A stretch of DNA of 64,000 nucleotides from Chloroflexota bacterium (GCA_021787595.1 JAJYLQ010000005.1:1-64000), one strand, 5' to 3'; positions 34,014-43,461 are shown, counted from the first letter of the stretch. The notes: generated by a model not told the origin, from the letters alone. A program made the numbers and translations.

Positions 34014-35261
34014 ATGGGTACACTCGTTGAAGAAATTTTTTCACGAAAAGCCGGTCGGCGAGTCAAGGCCGGAGAGATTGTATTGCTCGATGTGGATTAC
34101 ATCATGAGTCACGATAACACGACTCCGTTGGCAATCAAAGCCTTCCGCGAAATTGGCAAACCGATTCGCGATAAGGATCGCATCGTGATTCATTTCGATC
34201 ACGCTTATCCCGCGCCGAATGTGTTGGCGGCTGAAAACCATCGAAAGATTTTGGATTTTGCAAAAGAACAAGAACTTCCGCATCTGTATAAGCAAGGCGT
34301 GTGTCATCAAGTGATGATCGAGGAAGGTTATGTCACGCCCGGCTCCATTGTCATCGGCGCGGACTCGCATTCGAACACTTACGGCGCGATGGGCGCGTTC
34401 GGTTCGGGCTTTGGCTCGACGGAAATTGCTGTGGCATGGGTCACTGGCAAATGTTGGTTCAAGGTACCGGAAACGATTCGAATCGAACTTCACGGTGAAG
34501 CGCAGAACGGAGTCTATTCAAAAGACGTGATGATTTGTATCGCGGGCTTGCTTGGCATGGATGGCGCAACATATCGCTCCGTTGAATTCGGCGGCGAATA
34601 CATTGATAACCTGCCTGTGCATGAGCGCATCGTCTTTCCGAATATGTCAACCGAAATCGGCGCGAAGTGCGGACTCATCGCGGCAGATGAGGTGACGATC
34701 AATTATCTCGAAAGCGAAACCCCGGCTCGGGGTCCGTTTGAACGAATCGTTCCAGTCAATCCACAATATGAACGCGTCATCGAGATTGATGTCTCGATCA
34801 TTGCGCCACAAGTCGCATGTCATCCCGATGTGGATAATGTCAAGCCGCTCGAAGAAGTCAAAGGCTTGGAAGTGCATGAAGTTTATATCGGAACATGCAC
34901 CAATGCGCGCTTCGAAGATATCGAGATCGTCGCAAATATGTTGAAAGGCAAAAAGGTCAATCCGTTTGTGCGCGTGATCGTCACGCCAGCCAGCGAACGG
35001 ATTTATCGAAAAGCATTGAAGAATGGATTGATCGAAATCTTGATGGACGCGGGCTGCACCGTCACCGCCACCGGATGCGGCGCGTGCATCGGACGCCATG
35101 GCGGAATCCTCGCACCGGGCGAGCGCGCGCTGACGACGATGAACCGCAACTTCATTGGACGCATGGGGAGTCCGTTATCGGAAGTTTATTTGGCGAGCCC
35201 AGCGACTGCCGCGGCAACCGCGTTGACCGGCCGGATCACGGATCCGAGAGAATACTTATAA
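34014..35261 (+). CDS. lysT: Homoaconitase large subunit (LeuC-like)
   Basis: 415 residues from ATG 34014, with RBS AAAGGA just upstream; a longer frame from 33960 is rejected. It is an aconitase-fold 4Fe-4S enzyme of the LeuC/HacA type. Cluster cysteines lie in IGTCTNAR and in GCGACIG near the C terminus. With the small subunit it converts homocitrate to homoisocitrate. Assignment to homoaconitase and not isopropylmalate isomerase rests on the operon. A short palindrome around ACTTCGGAAGT precedes it. Confidence 0.85.
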   Translation: MGTLVEEIFSRKAGRRVKAGEIVLLDVDYIMSHDNTTPLAIKAFREIGKPIRDKDRIVIHFDHAYPAPNVLAAENHRKILDFAKEQELPHLYKQGVCHQVMIEEGYVTPGSIVIGADSHSNTYGAMGAFGSGFGSTEIAVAWVTGKCWFKVPETIRIELHGEAQNGVYSKDVMICIAGLLGMDGATYRSVEFGGEYIDNLPVHERIVFPNMSTEIGAKCGLIAADEVTINYLESETPARGPFERIVPVNPQYERVIEIDVSIIAPQVACHPDVDNVKPLEEVKGLEVHEVYIGTCTNARFEDIEIVANMLKGKKVNPFVRVIVTPASERIYRKALKNGLIEILMDAGCTVTATGCGACIGRHGGILAPGERALTTMNRNFIGRMGSPLSEVYLASPATAAATALTGRITDPREYL

Positions 35262-35262
35262 A

Positions 35263-35344
35263 ATGTCGTTGCGAGTCTTCGAGAAGCAATCTCCTTGCAA
35301 ATCGGAGATTGCTTCGAGGTGCTAAAGCGCCTCTCGCAATGACA
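35263..35344. repeat. Inverted-repeat element, ATGTCATTGCGA family
   Basis: ATGTCGTTGCGAG at the left and CTCGCAATGACA at the right, between the homoaconitase genes. Inside, GCAATCTCC pairs with GGAGATTGC. Confidence 0.75.
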
Positions 35345-35364
35345 CGAACACAAAAGGAGAGCTT

Positions 35365-35862
35365 ATGGGAAAAGCTTGGAAGTTTGGAGATAACTTGAAC
35401 ACGGACGAGATTATTCCGGGACGTTTCAACATTACGATTGATCCGCTTGAATTGGCGAAGAATGTTTTCTGCGAGATCAAACCGGAATATGCGAAGGGTG
35501 TCAGGCCCGGCGATGTGATCGTTGGCGGGGGAAATTTTGGCTGCGGTTCTTCGCGTGAGCATGCACCGATTGCTATCAAAGGCTCGCAAGCCAAATGCGT
35601 GATTGCCTCATCGTATGCGCGCATCTTTTTCCGCAACGCCATCAATATCGGCTTGCCGATTCTAGAATGTCCCGAGGCAGCAAATGACGTTGAAGAAGGA
35701 GATGAAGTAGATGTGGATTTGACTTCGGGACAGATCATCAATGCCACGAAAAACAAAACCTATCAAGCGCATCCATTGCCGGATTTTGTTTTGAAGATCG
35801 CTTCAGCGGGCGGCATCGTGAGTTTTTTGAAAGAGCATGATATTCAGGAATTGATGAGCTGA
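35365..35862 (+). CDS. lysU: Homoaconitase small subunit (LeuD-like)
   Basis: 165 residues with the swivel domain. NTDEIIPGRF near residue 13 and GGGNFGCGSSREHAPIA at about 54-70 are the substrate-binding motifs of LeuD/HacB. It completes the homoaconitase with the preceding gene. The RBS AAAAGGAG lies upstream. Confidence 0.88.
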   Translation: MGKAWKFGDNLNTDEIIPGRFNITIDPLELAKNVFCEIKPEYAKGVRPGDVIVGGGNFGCGSSREHAPIAIKGSQAKCVIASSYARIFFRNAINIGLPILECPEAANDVEEGDEVDVDLTSGQIINATKNKTYQAHPLPDFVLKIASAGGIVSFLKEHDIQELMS

Positions 35863-35981
35863 TGTCATTGCGAGGAGCGTTCTTTGCGACGAAGCAATCC
35901 CCTCGCAAATGGGAGATTGCTTCGCTTGGTCTCGATACGTGGCGCGATGCGCCACTACTCAACCATCGCTCGCAACGACAT
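35862..35981. repeat. Inverted-repeat element, ATGTCATTGCGA family
   Basis: ATGTCATTGCGAGG at the left and CTCGCAACGACAT at the right. It touches the lysU stop codon and fills the gap to the next gene. Confidence 0.78.
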
Positions 35982-35994
35982 GTAAAAGGTATTT

Positions 35995-37134
35995 ATGACT
36001 TATAGAATTTGTCTCTTGCCCGGTGATGGCATCGGGCCCGAAGTGATTGATTGCGCGGTTCGAGTCTTGTGCGCGCTTCCACTTGGATGGAATTTCATCG
36101 AAGGTGGAATTGGCTACGCGGAATATCAGCGTTCCGGTTCGCCGTTGCCCGATGAAACTTTGCTAAAGATTCGCGGCGCTGATGCAGCGTTATTCGGCGC
36201 GGTCACTACACCGCCGAACATTCCGAATTATTTTTCGCCCGTTGTGCGGATGCGTCAATCGCTTGACCTTTACGCGAACTTGCGCCCTATTCGATCCATC
36301 CCGCATTCGTCTGCGCCGTCTGGCATTGACTTCATTATCGTCCGCGAAAACACTGAGGGATTGTATTCAGGTATCGAACGACTTGAAGAAGATGGCAATC
36401 GCGCGATCACGGAACGCGTTATCACACGCAAAGGTTCGGAACGCATCATTCGCAAAGCATTCGATCTTGCGCGTCAAACTGGACGCAAATCGGTTCATGT
36501 CATTCATAAGGCGAATGTGCTTCGTCAAACTGACGGGTTGTTTCGCGCGGTTGCGATTGAAGTTGCGAGAGATTATCCCGAAATCACAATGAATGAGATG
36601 CTGGTGGATACTTGCGCGATGGAACTCGTCCGCGCGCCAGGACAGTTTGAAATCATCGTGACAACAAACTTATTCGGCGACATCTTGAGCGATGAAGCCT
36701 GTATGTTCGTCGGTGGACTCGGTGTTGCGGCTTCGGGCAACATCGGCTCGGACGCGGCAGTGTTCGAGCCGGTGCATGGCAGCGCGCCGAATCTGGCTGG
36801 AACAGGAAAAGCAAATCCATCCGCAACTTTATTCGCGGCGGCGATGATGTTGGATTATCTCAACGAATCGAATCACGCAAATCATCTTAGGCAGTCAATT
36901 GAAACTTGTATTGCATCGGGAAAGTCAACGCCAGATTTAGGCGGGAATTTAACAACAAGTCAGATGACCAATGAAGCCATTGCGACTCTTCAAACAAATG
37001 ACAATGTCACCCTGAACGAAGTGACATCGTACTCGAATAGTAAGAGTCTCGCCGCTTCGCGGCGGGATTCTTCACTCCCTTCGGTCGTTCAGAATGACAT
37101 TACATCTAATAATCTCGAAAGGAATAAATCATGA
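35995..37134 (+). CDS. Homoisocitrate dehydrogenase-like enzyme
   Basis: 379 residues of the beta-decarboxylating dehydrogenase family, NAD-dependent: LLPGDGIGPEV at the N terminus, RENTEGLYSG at about 117, the metal-binding TNLFGDILSDEA at about 223 and GSAPNLAGTGKANP at about 262. It oxidises homoisocitrate to 2-oxoadipate by context. Residues from about 340 on (NVTLNEVTSY onwards) are translated from a repeat at 37014-37100 and are not family sequence, so the original gene probably ended near there. The stop overlaps the ligase gene by 4 nt. Confidence 0.85.
   Translation: MTYRICLLPGDGIGPEVIDCAVRVLCALPLGWNFIEGGIGYAEYQRSGSPLPDETLLKIRGADAALFGAVTTPPNIPNYFSPVVRMRQSLDLYANLRPIRSIPHSSAPSGIDFIIVRENTEGLYSGIERLEEDGNRAITERVITRKGSERIIRKAFDLARQTGRKSVHVIHKANVLRQTDGLFRAVAIEVARDYPEITMNEMLVDTCAMELVRAPGQFEIIVTTNLFGDILSDEACMFVGGLGVAASGNIGSDAAVFEPVHGSAPNLAGTGKANPSATLFAAAMMLDYLNESNHANHLRQSIETCIASGKSTPDLGGNLTTSQMTNEAIATLQTNDNVTLNEVTSYSNSKSLAASRRDSSLPSVVQNDITSNNLERNKS
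37014..37100. repeat. Inverted-repeat element fused to the dehydrogenase gene
   Basis: ATGTCACCCTGAACGAAG at the left and CTTCGGTCGTTCAGAATGACAT at the right, related to 19550-19653. It lies in frame at the 3' end of the homoisocitrate dehydrogenase gene. Confidence 0.75.
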
Positions 37135-37973
37135 CTCGTCTTGGATTTTTGATGACGCGTTTGCGTCCCGAAGAAAAATTGTTGCTCGAAGAATTGGAGA
37201 AACGTCCGAAGGTGGAAGTCGTTCGCATTTTGGATGGCGAACATTTCTTCGATATTTCTCAATTGCCGCAAGAAGTTGATCTCGTCTTTGAGCGTTCGAT
37301 CTCTTATTCACGTGGGCTTTATATCTCGCGCATTTTCGAGGCGAACCATGTGCCAGTGATTAATCCATCAGTGCTAGCGGAACGGTGCGGCGACAAATAT
37401 GTCACGAGTCAACTGCTCGTGCAGAATGGAATCCCAACGCCCAGAGTGGTGATGGCTTTTGACGAGGAGTCCGCTTTGAGGGCGATTGAAGCGGTTGGTT
37501 ATCCGTGTGTGCTGAAACCTGTCATCGGTTCATGGGGGCGTTTGCTGGCGCGCGTCGAGAATCGTTCTGATGCTGAAGCGTTCACCGAGCATAAAGCCGC
37601 GCTTGGAATCAATCATCAGGTTTTTTACATTCAGGAATATGTCAACAAACCCGGACGCGACATCCGCGCGTTTGTGATCGGCGAGGAACCGATTTGCGCC
37701 ATCTATCGAACGTCCGACAGCTGGATCACCAACACCGCGCGCGGCGGCATCGCATCGAATTGCCCATTGACACCGGAACTGATTGAAATTTGTCAACGCA
37801 CCGCGCGCACTATCGGATGCGGGATGCTGGCGATTGATGTTTTTGAAACCGCTGACGGCTTGGTCGTGAACGAAGTCAATCACACGATGGAATTTCGCAA
37901 CAGCATCACCACAACGGGAGTCAATATCCCATCATTGATGGTGGACTACGTTTTATCGCAAGCGCGTGCTTGA
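37131..37973 (+). CDS. lysX: LysX-type ATP-grasp ligase (LysW-aminoadipate ligase)
   Basis: 280 residues of the RimK-like ATP-grasp family. LQxG-type linker residues, ATP-binding [19 protein letters not shown] (about 124-142), FYIQEYVNKPGRDIRAFVIG and the C-terminal metal site [10 protein letters not shown] are visible. It would attach alpha-aminoadipate to the C-terminal Glu of LysW using ATP. It closes the operon of homocitrate to 2-oxoadipate genes, which favours the lysine branch. A paralogue stands in the argG-lysK operon (41443). Confidence 0.88.
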   Translation: MTRLGFLMTRLRPEEKLLLEELEKRPKVEVVRILDGEHFFDISQLPQEVDLVFERSISYSRGLYISRIFEANHVPVINPSVLAERCGDKYVTSQLLVQNGIPTPRVVMAFDEESALRAIEAVGYPCVLKPVIGSWGRLLARVENRSDAEAFTEHKAALGINHQVFYIQEYVNKPGRDIRAFVIGEEPICAIYRTSDSWITNTARGGIASNCPLTPELIEICQRTARTIGCGMLAIDVFETADGLVVNEVNHTMEFRNSITTTGVNIPSLMVDYVLSQARA

Positions 37974-37981
37974 TTGCAATT

Positions 37982-38066
37982 ATGTCATTGCGAGCGAAGC
38001 GCGGCAATCTCCTGTTCGCATGTTAGTTGAGATTGCCACGACCCCTTCGGGGTCTCGCAATGACAT
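37982..38066. repeat. Inverted-repeat element, ATGTCATTGCGA family
   Basis: ATGTCATTGCGAGCG at the left and GTCTCGCAATGACAT at the right, between lysX and the argG leader promoter. Confidence 0.78.
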
Positions 38067-38133
38067 TGCAACAGAATAACTGGAGATGAATAAATGAAAA
38101 CAGACTGAAAGGTTTGCATCGGACGATTTGGTA

Positions 38134-38161
38134 TTGACACATGTTGGATTGGTAGTAGAAT
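38134..38161 (+). promoter_or_regulatory. Promoter of the argG leader
   Basis: TTGACA (38134-38139), 16-bp spacer, TAGAAT (38156-38161), ACCGCCCAAT and the leader ATG. Same layout as the lysine operon promoter at 32345. Confidence 0.8.
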
Positions 38162-38171
38162 ACCGCCCAAT

Positions 38172-38267
38172 ATGTTCAGCCTGTTCGCGTTGCCGCGTTC
38201 CCGTCGTCCGAAGCCCGCTTCTCTTCGAGAAGGCCGGGATCGTTTTGTTTGGATGATGGAACAGTAA
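38172..38267 (+). CDS. Arginine-rich leader peptide of argG
   Basis: A 31-residue frame: [18 protein letters not shown] followed by [13 protein letters not shown]. Six of its codons are Arg (positions 9, 11, 12, 19, 22, 24). The start is 10 nt after the -10. Four RNA segments fit classic attenuation: CTTCTC with GAGAAG (38218-38232), GAGAAGG (38227-38233) with CCTTCTC (38316-38322), and the terminator. Ribosome stalling at the Arg codons would block the first hairpin and favour the antiterminator. Confidence 0.75.
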   Translation: MFSLFALPRSRRPKPASLREGRDRFVWMMEQ

Positions 38268-38307
38268 ACGCATCGTGCGCTGACGTACATCGTATAAGTC
38301 AACCAAA

Positions 38308-38340
38308 ACAGCCCTCCTTCTCGGAGGGCTGTTTTTATTT
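38308..38340 (+). terminator. Attenuator terminator before argG
   Basis: ACAGCCCTCC (38308-38317) pairs with GGAGGGCTGT (38323-38332), followed by a T run. Its loop and 5' arm overlap the antiterminator partner CCTTCTC. Confidence 0.85.
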
Positions 38341-38342
38341 TT

Positions 38343-38415
38343 CCCTCACCCTTCCCTCTCCCACTGGGAGAGGGGACTCCCTTCCCCTTTTGGGGGAAGG
38401 GTTGGGGATGAGGGA
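38343..38415. repeat. Palindromic repeat upstream of argG
   Basis: CCCTCACCCTTCCCTCTCCC and the mirror GGGGGAAGGGTTGGGGATGA, the same core as in the 172-bp MITE-like elements and in metG. It lies between the attenuator and the argG RBS. Confidence 0.8.
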
Positions 38416-38431
38416 TAAACAAGGAGAAGTT

Positions 38432-39703
38432 ATGAAAGACAAACCAAAACCACAAGTCAAAAAAGTTGTTCTCGCATATTCGGGCGGACTCGATACGTCG
38501 GTCATCGTGCCGTGGCTGAAAGAAAACTATGGCTGTGAAGTCGTCTGTTTCTGCGCGGATATTGGTCAGGGCGATGAAGACTTGCGCGGTCTCGAACAGA
38601 AAGCCATCAACAGCGGGGCGAGCCAGTGCATCATCCATGACATGAAAGAAGAATTCGCCGCTGAATACCTATTCCCGATGTTGAAAGCGGGCGCGGTATA
38701 TGAGCATAAATATTTGCTCGGCACATCCGTTGCGCGCCCGTTGATTGCCAAACATCTCGTGGATGTGGCGCATCAAGTCGGCGCGGACGCGGTGGCGCAC
38801 GGCGCGACCGGCAAAGGCAACGATCAAGTTCGATTCGAATTGACCGTTATGGCACTTGATCCGCGACTCAAGATCATCGCTCCGTGGCGCGAATGGGAAA
38901 TCCGCTCGCGCGAAGATGCGATTGCGTACGCCGCGAAACATAAAGTGCCGGTGACCGCGACCATCAAATCCATTTACAGCCGCGATTCGAATCTGTGGCA
39001 TCTATCGCACGAAGGCGGTCTGCTCGAAGATCCGTGGAACGAATCGGAAGAGTCGATGTATCAAATTAGCGCCTCGCCGGAGAGCGCGCCGGACGAACCG
39101 GAATATGTTGAGATTGAATTTGAAAGCGGCACACCGGTCGCGGTGAACGGCGAAAAACTTTCGCCCGCAAAAATCGTCGAGCGGCTCAATGCCATCGGCG
39201 GCGCGCACGGCATCGGTCGCGTTGACCTCGTCGAGAATCGACTCGTCGGCATGAAGTCGCATGGCGTGTATGAAACACCCGGCGGAACCATCTTGCTTTT
39301 CGCTCATCGTGAACTTGAATCTCTCATCCTCGACCGCGAGACGATGCACTTCAAAGAAATGGTCGCGGTCAAATATGCTGAACTCGCCTACAACGGTTTG
39401 TGGTTCACGCCTTTGCGCGAAGCGATGGATGCGTTTGTCAATGCTACGCAAGGTCCGGTCACTGGCACGGTGCGGCTCAAACTTTATAAAGGCAACATCA
39501 TCTCTGCGGGTCGCAAGTCGCCGTTCAGTCTGTATCGCGAAGATTTCGCTACGTTCGGCGAAGAAGATGTTTACGATCAGAGTCACGCCGAAGGCTTCAT
39601 TCGGTTGTTTGGTTTGTCGTTGAAAGTCCGCGCGCTGAATGGTTTGCCTGTTTCGGGACTCGACATGCCCAAGCCGGATTACTCGAGGTTCAAAAGAGAT
39701 TGA
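38432..39703 (+). CDS. argG: Argininosuccinate synthase
   Basis: 423 residues from ATG 38432 (RBS AAGGAG). The longer frame reads through repeats and is rejected. It joins citrulline and aspartate with ATP. The N-type ATP pyrophosphatase loop [10 protein letters not shown] is near residue 16, and [15 protein letters not shown] is at about 125-139. It heads the arginine/carrier operon argG-argH-lysW-argX-lysY-lysZ-lysJ-lysK. Regulation by arginine through the leader is inferred. Confidence 0.96.
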   Translation: MKDKPKPQVKKVVLAYSGGLDTSVIVPWLKENYGCEVVCFCADIGQGDEDLRGLEQKAINSGASQCIIHDMKEEFAAEYLFPMLKAGAVYEHKYLLGTSVARPLIAKHLVDVAHQVGADAVAHGATGKGNDQVRFELTVMALDPRLKIIAPWREWEIRSREDAIAYAAKHKVPVTATIKSIYSRDSNLWHLSHEGGLLEDPWNESEESMYQISASPESAPDEPEYVEIEFESGTPVAVNGEKLSPAKIVERLNAIGGAHGIGRVDLVENRLVGMKSHGVYETPGGTILLFAHRELESLILDRETMHFKEMVAVKYAELAYNGLWFTPLREAMDAFVNATQGPVTGTVRLKLYKGNIISAGRKSPFSLYREDFATFGEEDVYDQSHAEGFIRLFGLSLKVRALNGLPVSGLDMPKPDYSRFKRD

Positions 39704-39707
39704 TTGT

Positions 39708-39766
39708 GTAGGGGCATAGCGAGTCCATTAAGGCTTTGATATTCTCAAGTCTCGCTATGCCCCTAC
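39708..39766. repeat. GTAGGGGCA palindrome between argG and argH
   Basis: GTAGGGGCATAGCGAG at the left and CTCGCTATGCCCCTAC at the right, 16-bp perfect arms. A relative lies at 57891-57949. Confidence 0.8.
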
Positions 39767-39784
39767 TGATGAATGGAGATGAAC

Positions 39785-41197
39785 ATGACCCTTTGGAGCG
39801 GAAGATTTACTCAATCATTAGACTCCCTCGCATGGGACTTGAATTTATCCTTGTCTGTTGATAGACGCATGGCCATCCAAGATGTGGATGGAAGTCTCGC
39901 GTGGGCGAATGCTTTGCATAAAGCCAAAATTCTTTCGGATGAAGAACACGGTCAGATCGCCCTCGGGCTGGCTTCCGTTAAAGAGGAATTCGCCAGCGGA
40001 AAATTTTCCTTCGCCGCGTCTGACGAAGACATTCACACCGCGGTCGAGCGTCGCTTAACAGAACTCATTGGTGCAACCGCTGGCAAACTTCATACGGGTC
40101 GCTCGCGCAACGATCAAGTCGCCACTGATTTCAGATTGTGGATGCTTCAAACGATTCCTTTATTGAACAACGCGTTGAAAGATTTGCAATCCGCATTGAT
40201 TGAGCGAGCCGAACTCGCAGATCAGACTCTCATGCCTGGATACACTCATCTTCAACGTGCACAACCAATTCTGCTCGCGCACTGGTGGCTGAGTCATTTC
40301 TGGTCTCTTCAACGCGACCGCGAACGCCTTGTTGATTTAACAAAACGCGTTTCAGTTTTGCCACTGGGTTCCGGTGCACTTGCTGGAACTCCACTTTCCA
40401 TAAATCGAATTGAATTGGCAAAGTCACTTGGCTTTGCAGATGTTTCGCAAAACAGCATGGATGCTGTTTCCGACAGGGATTTTGCCGCGGAGTTTTTGTT
40501 TTGTTCAACGATGATTGGAATTCATCTAAGTAAACTTGCCGAGCAAATCGTTTTATACACCAGCGCCGAGTTTGGATTTTTCGAGTTATCGGATTCGTTT
40601 TCCATTGGCTCAAGTCTCATGCCGCAGAAAAAGAATCCCGATGTGTTCGAACTGACGCGCGGCAAGGCTGGCACATTGATCGGTCTGCTGACTGGATTGC
40701 TTGCCGCGCTGAAAGGACTGCCATCCACGTACGATAAAGATTTGCAGGAAGATAAGCAATCGGTATTTCAAGCGACCGATATATTGCTTGGTGTATTGCC
40801 TGTCATTGCTGGAGCGTTACGAACAATCACTGTCAAGCCTGAGCGAATGCGCGCCGCGATTGATTCATTCATGATGGCGACTGATTTAGCGGATTATCTT
40901 GTGAGTAAAAGGATTCCATTTCGCGAAGCACATGCGATCACAGGAAAAGCTGTCCGCGCCGCGACGGAGAAAAAGATTCAGCTTGATGAACTTCCACTCG
41001 AAGCGTATCAGACTCTCAGCCCCGCGTTCGAAGCGGATGTGTATCAAGTGTTCGATCCGGTGAAATCCATCGTCAAGAAAAACGCGATTGGCGGAACAAG
41101 TCCCCAATCGGTAAAGAAACAAATTGAATTGGCAAAATCAAACCTCACCCTCATCCCCTCGCCTTTAGGAGAGGGGAGTAAATCAAAAGGAGAATAA
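39785..41197 (+). CDS. argH: Argininosuccinate lyase
   Basis: About 470 residues. It cleaves argininosuccinate into arginine and fumarate. The superfamily signature GSSLMPQKKNPD is at about 280-291, and TAGKLHTGRSRNDQVATD is at about 97-114. The start at 39785 (MTLWSGRF) has GGAG six bases upstream; ATGs at 39773 and 39779 are possible. The last 16 residues (after NLTLIPSP) come from a palindromic repeat. Confidence 0.95.
   Translation: MTLWSGRFTQSLDSLAWDLNLSLSVDRRMAIQDVDGSLAWANALHKAKILSDEEHGQIALGLASVKEEFASGKFSFAASDEDIHTAVERRLTELIGATAGKLHTGRSRNDQVATDFRLWMLQTIPLLNNALKDLQSALIERAELADQTLMPGYTHLQRAQPILLAHWWLSHFWSLQRDRERLVDLTKRVSVLPLGSGALAGTPLSINRIELAKSLGFADVSQNSMDAVSDRDFAAEFLFCSTMIGIHLSKLAEQIVLYTSAEFGFFELSDSFSIGSSLMPQKKNPDVFELTRGKAGTLIGLLTGLLAALKGLPSTYDKDLQEDKQSVFQATDILLGVLPVIAGALRTITVKPERMRAAIDSFMMATDLADYLVSKRIPFREAHAITGKAVRAATEKKIQLDELPLEAYQTLSPAFEADVYQVFDPVKSIVKKNAIGGTSPQSVKKQIELAKSNLTLIPSPLGEGSKSKGE
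41145..41175. repeat. Palindromic repeat at the end of argH
   Basis: CCTCACCCTCATCCCCTCGC with GGAGAGGGGAG, a short relative of the metG and MITE core, translated as the argH C terminus. Confidence 0.65.
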
Positions 41198-41199
41198 AA

Positions 41200-41370
41200 A
41201 TGTCTACTGTTAGTTGTCCCGAATGCGCTGCGGATGTAAAGCTCGAAGCCGGAACCGAAGTCGGCGAAATCATCGTCTGTCCCGATTGCGGCGTGGATTT
41301 GGAAGTGACCGCGCTCTCACCTGCGACGATCCAGCTTGCGCCGATGGAGCAGGAAGATTGGGGTGAATAG
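41200..41370 (+). CDS. lysW: LysW amino-group carrier protein
   Basis: 56 residues. Four cysteines in two CxxC pairs (6/9 and 27/30) bind zinc, the body is acidic, and the protein ends in the diagnostic EDWGE. The side-chain carboxyl of the last Glu is the attachment point for aminoadipate or glutamate, whose amino group stays protected through the later steps. RBS AGGAG, 7 nt spacing. It is the only LysW seen in the window although two ligases are present, so it probably serves both. Confidence 0.95.
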   Translation: MSTVSCPECAADVKLEAGTEVGEIIVCPDCGVDLEVTALSPATIQLAPMEQEDWGE

Positions 41371-41427
41371 ACGGTGGACGGTGGACCATGGACGGTTGAG
41401 CGGTCTACCGTCTACGGTCCACGGTCA
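41371..41427. repeat. GACGGTGGAC repeat between lysW and argX
   Basis: Runs of GACGGTGGAC and GGACCATGGACGG are mirrored by CCGTCTACGGTCCACGG. A relative forms the end of ilvD and the spacer before ilvB (62506-62561). Confidence 0.75.
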
Positions 41428-41442
41428 TCGAACGGAGGTGCC

Positions 41443-42315
41443 ATGCAACAACGATTGAAGATTGGCGTTTTGTGTTCGCGCGTGCGCGTCGAAGAAAAAT
41501 GGATTTTTGCTTCGCTCGAAAAACGCGGCATTGATTTTGATCGCCTCGATGACCGCTTGATAAGTTTTGATCTCGATGATTCGGCGCAGTGGAAACAATA
41601 CGACGCGGTCTTGGAGCGCAGCATCAGTTACACAAGTGGACTCTATGCATTGCGAATCCTGAACGCGTTCGGTGTGCCGACTGTGAACACAGTTGGTGTG
41701 GCAGAAGCGTGCGGCGATAAGTTGACAACCAGTACGTTGTTGATGAAAGCGGGATTGCCACAACCGCGCAATGTGGTGGCGTTCACGCCGGAGTCCGCTT
41801 TGGATGCGCTGGAGAAACTTGGCTATCCGGCGGTGGTCAAGCCTGTGGTCGGATCATGGGGACGATTGCTGGCAAAGATCAATGATCGCGACGCGGCGGA
41901 AGCGATCTTCGAGCATAAAGCCACGCTTGGCTCGACACAGCATCAAGTCTTTTACATTCAGGAATACATCGAGAAGCCTGGACGCGACATCCGAGTGGTG
42001 GTGATCGGCGACCGCGTGTTGACTGCGATGTATCGCACGTCACCGCACTGGATCACGAATACGGCGCGCGGCGGCGAAGGTCAGTTATGCCCGATCACGC
42101 CTGAGATTGAAGACTTGTGTTCGAAAGCCGCGCAAGCGGTCGATGGCGGTGTGCTGGCAATTGACTTGATCGAACATCCTCAACGCGGATTCCTAATCAA
42201 CGAGGTCAATCACACGATGGAATTTCACACGCTTCAGCCATTAAGCGGAGTCGACATCGCCGGTGAGATCGTGGATTACACAGCCGCTATCGCAAGCAAG
42301 GAGCCGGTGCAGTGA
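41443..42315 (+). CDS. Second LysX/ArgX-type ATP-grasp ligase
   Basis: 290 residues from ATG 41443 (RBS CGGAGG). Homologous throughout to the LysX at 37131: [50 protein letters not shown] and [11 protein letters not shown]. Directly after lysW and before lysY in the operon that also has argG and argH, it is the best candidate for ArgX, the ligase that loads glutamate on LysW for ornithine and arginine synthesis. Substrate choice is inferred from position. It overlaps lysY by 4 nt (GTGA). Confidence 0.85.
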   Translation: MQQRLKIGVLCSRVRVEEKWIFASLEKRGIDFDRLDDRLISFDLDDSAQWKQYDAVLERSISYTSGLYALRILNAFGVPTVNTVGVAEACGDKLTTSTLLMKAGLPQPRNVVAFTPESALDALEKLGYPAVVKPVVGSWGRLLAKINDRDAAEAIFEHKATLGSTQHQVFYIQEYIEKPGRDIRVVVIGDRVLTAMYRTSPHWITNTARGGEGQLCPITPEIEDLCSKAAQAVDGGVLAIDLIEHPQRGFLINEVNHTMEFHTLQPLSGVDIAGEIVDYTAAIASKEPVQ

Positions 42316-43346
42316 CAACTGTATCTATCGTTGGCGGTTCGGGTTACGGCGGCGGCGAAGCCTTGCGCCTCTTGCTGGATCATCCGAATGTGGAAGTCAA
42401 GCAAGTCACCTCGCGTTCGCACATGGGCGAATTCGTTTATCAGGTGCATCCCAATTTGCGGAAGCGCACCCAATTGAAGTTCAGCGATCCGTTGCAACTC
42501 GAACCCGTTGATATTCTTTTCCTCGCACAACCGCACGGTGAGGCGCAACATCATATCAATGAATATGCAAAACTCGCGCCAAAGATCGTTGATCTCGCCG
42601 CGGACTTCCGCCTGCACGATGCAACTGTCTATGAAAAATGGTATGGCGAGCAACACGCCGCGCCCGAATGGCTAAACAAATTTGTTTATGGCTTGCCCGA
42701 ACTTCATCGCGCCGAACTTGCCGCCGCGAATTATGTCAGCGGTGTGGGATGCAATGCGACGGCTAGCAACCTCGCTTTGCTTCCGCTCGTCAAAGCGGAT
42801 TTGATTGACAAGGACGCGCCGATCATCATCGAGATCAAAGTTGGATCATCGGAAGGAGGCGCGGAGGGAAACTCCGCTTCACACCATCCCGAGCGGGCTT
42901 CCGTTATTCGGACCTTCTCTCCCTTTGGTCATCGTCACACTGCTGAAGTGATTCAAGAAATGAGCGTGACGAATGTTTCGCTGACGATGACATCTGTTGA
43001 TTTGGTGCGCGGCGTTTTGGCGACGGTACACGCCAAAGTTAAAGCGGGCGTGATGACAAAGGATTTGTGGAAAGCGTATCGAAGCGCAGCAAATGAAAAC
43101 CCATTCATTCGCATCGTGAAGGAACAGCGCGGAATCTACCGCGTGCCCGAACCCAAGATTCTCGCTGGATCGAATTATGCTGACCTCGGCTTCGATCTCG
43201 ATGAAAGCAATGGTCATATCGTTTCGATGTGCGCCATTGACAATCTTATGAAAGGCGCGGCAGGCTCGGCAATACAGTGCATGAATCTGATGATGGGCTG
43301 GGATGAAACATTGGGCTTGGAGTTCGCGGGTCTGCACCCAATTTAA
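42312..43346 (+). CDS. lysY: LysW-aminoadipyl/glutamyl phosphate reductase (ArgC family)
   Basis: 344 residues with a GTG start overlapping the previous stop. Rossmann loop [14 protein letters not shown] at the N terminus. The catalytic cysteine is Cys147 in [10 protein letters not shown], the form found in LysY, where acetyl-type ArgC usually has GCYPT. It reduces the acyl phosphate on the carrier to a semialdehyde using NADPH. It probably acts on both lysine and arginine intermediates, since no second copy is seen. Confidence 0.9.
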   Translation: MTTVSIVGGSGYGGGEALRLLLDHPNVEVKQVTSRSHMGEFVYQVHPNLRKRTQLKFSDPLQLEPVDILFLAQPHGEAQHHINEYAKLAPKIVDLAADFRLHDATVYEKWYGEQHAAPEWLNKFVYGLPELHRAELAAANYVSGVGCNATASNLALLPLVKADLIDKDAPIIIEIKVGSSEGGAEGNSASHHPERASVIRTFSPFGHRHTAEVIQEMSVTNVSLTMTSVDLVRGVLATVHAKVKAGVMTKDLWKAYRSAANENPFIRIVKEQRGIYRVPEPKILAGSNYADLGFDLDESNGHIVSMCAIDNLMKGAAGSAIQCMNLMMGWDETLGLEFAGLHPI

Positions 43347-43347
43347 G

Positions 43348-43461
43348 ATGTCATTGCGAGGAGTGGCGCTATCAGCGCCACGACGTGGCAATCTCATGTT
43401 TTCATGCAATGGAATGTTTGTAGGTAAGCCGAGATTCCTTCTCGAAGACTCGCAACGACAT
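43348..43461. repeat. Inverted-repeat element, ATGTCATTGCGA family
   Basis: ATGTCATTGCGAGGAGTGG at the left and CTCGCAACGACAT at the right, between lysY and lysZ. Confidence 0.78.

Noticed and set aside
32591-37134. Leucine operon (leuA, leuC, leuD, leuB)
   Set aside because: Each enzyme resembles the leucine set, but the RAM domain, the RENTEGLYSG motif and the LysX gene at the end favour the homologous aminoadipate pathway. Leucine use is not fully excluded.
38249-38431. N-terminal extension of ArgG
   Set aside because: It runs through the attenuator terminator and a palindromic repeat; MKDKPK has a good RBS.
41371-41427. CRISPR-like repeats around GACGGTGGAC
   Set aside because: The units are irregular and mirrored, with no spacers of constant length and no cas genes.
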